Part shown: positions 62,694-64,000 of the stretch, piece by piece
Layout of the letters: each line of letters starts with the position of its first letter
How positions within the stretch are numbered: position 1 is the stretch's first letter
Assembly (NCBI GenBank): GCA_922989275.2
Contig: OV277869.1
Coordinates: 43,694,189-43,758,188 of the forward strand
Origin: Gari tellinella
Lineage: Eukaryota > Mollusca > Bivalvia > Cardiida > Psammobiidae
DNA length: 64,000 nt
Reading direction: 5' to 3'
Program-made: the position numbers and the translations under genes
Notes under the pieces: model-generated
The model's database searches: none
What the model was told of the DNA's origin: nothing
The model's input: the letters and a program-made list of their open reading frames with translations, nothing else

Positions 62694-62989
62694 GATCATA
62701 CGGTGACACAGCCGCTTATGTTCAGGCATGCAAAGCATTATATGATAACAATTTTGTCGACATTTTCACCGTCTATGGTTGGGTCAAGATGGCTGCCACC
62801 CTTGGGGAATTCTGGGTAATCTGATTTTCTCCAGGAGATGATTTGATATTGTAGTTCGTGATATTTTTACCATGCTCTGTCTATGACCAAGATGGAATTA
62901 TTGAAGAAGCAGAAATGGAAGAGACATATGACATGTTGAGAAGTTCTAGTAGGTTCAAGTAGTACGTCCTGCTCCGTCTCGTCTCCCCT

Positions 62990-63017
62990 CCCCCCCCCCC
63001 CCCCCCCCCCCCCCCCC
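62990..63017. repeat. 28-base C run
   Basis: An uninterrupted homopolymer of C, preceded by CTCGTCTCCCCT. The exact length may be affected by sequencing. Confidence 0.9.
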
Positions 63018-63047
63018 TGGTTTTAGTTTGGAGACACCTGTGATCAT

Positions 63048-63198
63048 TTAACCATTGTTACCCTGTAGCTTGTTTCTAGTTTTGAAGACAGGTGACTATT
63101 CAATGCAGGTCAAAAGTAATGCTAAGGAGCATTTTTTCAACTGCTTTAAGTGGTCATCTGTCTCCAAAACTAAAAACAGGCTATGGTGTAATATGTTA
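63048..63198. mobile_element. Symmetrical short TTAA-A derivative
   Basis: CTTGTTTCTAGTTTTGAAGAC on the left is mirrored by TCTCCAAAACTAAAAACAGGC on the right, and both ends read TTAAC/GTTAA-like. The family's normal right half is absent; two left arms face each other. Confidence 0.75.
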
Positions 63199-63375
63199 AT
63201 TGAGAAAAAGACAAATTTGGAAATCTACCATTGAAGAAGCATAGAGATGATCCCTAATTAAACAGGCCCAGAATTCTTTGCAATAACTTTTTCTGAAGGT
63301 CTGCCCATGCTTTAAAAATCTCTTAAAAATATTTGTGTAACCCTTGCTGTGATAAAACAATATCAATACATCCTT

Positions 63376-63447
63376 TGCCAACAGTGTAGACCCAGATCAG
63401 AGGGCTCCTTCAGGAGCCCTCTGATCTGGGTCTGCACTGTCTGTCAC
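63376..63447. repeat. Module-2 hairpin, stand-alone, near perfect
   Basis: CAACAGTGTAGACCCAGATC, AGAGGGCTCC TTCA GGAGCCCTCT, GATCTGGGTCTGCACTGTC. Confidence 0.88.
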
Positions 63448-63973
63448 ACTTTTAGATATTGTTTGGACCAACCATAAATAGCCAGTTTTGGCAAATGATC
63501 AAGTCCATTACAGAACTTTAGCATTGGAAGAAGTGTAGCCTAAAACATACAGAAGATTAGGCTAGGAAAAATTCTATGACTCAAGGGAGTATTAAAAATT
63601 CAACATTTTATGGTTTTAAATTGAGAGGGATTTTTTTATGATTAATTCATATTGATTTCAGTATGGTTAGTGGTGTTTTCTACAGTGTAGGGAAACATTA
63701 TTGTAGTGATTTTGTCTTCAACTTGTATGTCTGGCTGTCTGAAGTTTGTTGCTGCAGTTTTGTCTGTCTATGTGCAGTTTTGTCCGTCTGATTGTCTGTC
63801 TGTCTGTCTGTCTAATCTTGCACTTCCAAAGATTAGTTGTAAATAATGCTCAACTCTTTCAGCACTAAGTAACTCTTGTGGGTTATTAGGATTCCTTGTG
63901 GAACTTTCAGGTACCAAAACGTGAACCAGCCTATTTGGGCTTCTGGGTAGTTTGATAACTACTGCTCTAAATT
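63448..63973. other. No gene; (GTCT)n microsatellite at 63,793-63,813
   Basis: A run of GTCT tetranucleotides lies in otherwise unremarkable DNA. Confidence 0.6.
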
Positions 63974-64000
63974 GGCAAACAGTGTAGACCCTGACCAGAG
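63974..64000. repeat. Module-2 hairpin, left arm cut by the window edge
   Basis: GCAAACAGTGTAGACCCTGA continues past the end of the window. Confidence 0.7.

Overview
This is animal nuclear DNA, AT-rich and intron-like, with no bacterial or organellar features. A mollusc, most likely a bivalve, is suggested by arrays of ~160-bp core repeats inside Helitron/Helentron-like ('pearl'-type) elements with 3' hairpins ending in CTTGT. The species is an inference. Only one credible host coding exon was found (21,019-21,149, + strand), with a good 3' splice acceptor and 5' donor. The rest reads as very large introns or gene desert packed with transposon copies. I saw no rRNA, CRISPR, operon or intact transposase.

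Family names used below are mine. TTAA-A: ~250 bp, starts TTAACCCWTTACCCCATA, flanked by TTAA, with a central hairpin built on CTTAAAGCAGGTTGAAAG (module 1). TTAA-B: ~215 bp, starts TTAACTCTTTGCATGCTAGC, hairpin GCAAACAGTTTGGATCC (module 2). TTAA-C: ~250 bp, starts TTAACTCTTTCCTCCCTG, module-2 hairpin with GGGCTCC arms. D: ~190 bp, CAGGGCTCCAGATAAG ends, mostly 6-bp target duplications, hairpin centred on GAATCGTCTCGAAGAGACG (module 3). H: CAGGGCTGCCAT ends, 6-bp duplications, module-1 hairpin. TA-E (CAGTGCTCCCTCCCTACAACG-like ends), TA-F (CAGTAAAACCTCTC), TA-G (CAGTTGAACTTTGATATC) and TA-I (CAGTGGAGAATCTG) are flanked by TA. X: GGGCCNGTTTCAT ends, 3-bp duplication, module-3 hairpin.

Layout. 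0-9 kb: mixed MITEs, a Helentron-like element nested in a TTAA-A copy (2.6-3.9 kb), a foldback element rich in CCATTGAAA (4.9-6.1 kb), and a second Helentron-like 3' end (6.7 kb). 9.2-11.3 kb: a ~160-bp tandem array ending in inverted units. 11.4-18.9 kb: dense MITEs with nesting. 18.9-20.1 kb: a 39-bp minisatellite. 20.7-21.4 kb: a TTAA-C MITE, the exon and a TA-F MITE within 700 bp. 21.86-26.52 kb: a 4.66-kb element with ~530-bp terminal inverted repeats at TTAA, carrying a broken LINE reverse-transcriptase copy. 26.7-36.2 kb: MITEs, a foldback family around TTCTAGAA, and a tRNA-like remnant. 36.3-38.0 kb: a full-length Helentron-like element with different ends. 38-42 kb: MITEs. 42.15-43.26 kb: a foldback element with ~10-bp AAAGC periodicity. 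43.3-44.3 kb: comparatively unique DNA. 45.1-45.9 kb: a 76/64-bp minisatellite. 46-64 kb: MITEs again, with Helentron-like elements at 52.1, 53.6 and 57.6-58.5 kb and a 28-base C run at 63.0 kb.

The most notable result is that the same three hairpin cores recur inside MITEs whose ends and target duplications belong to different transposon types. Nested copies allow several insertion sites to be reconstructed directly from this sequence.
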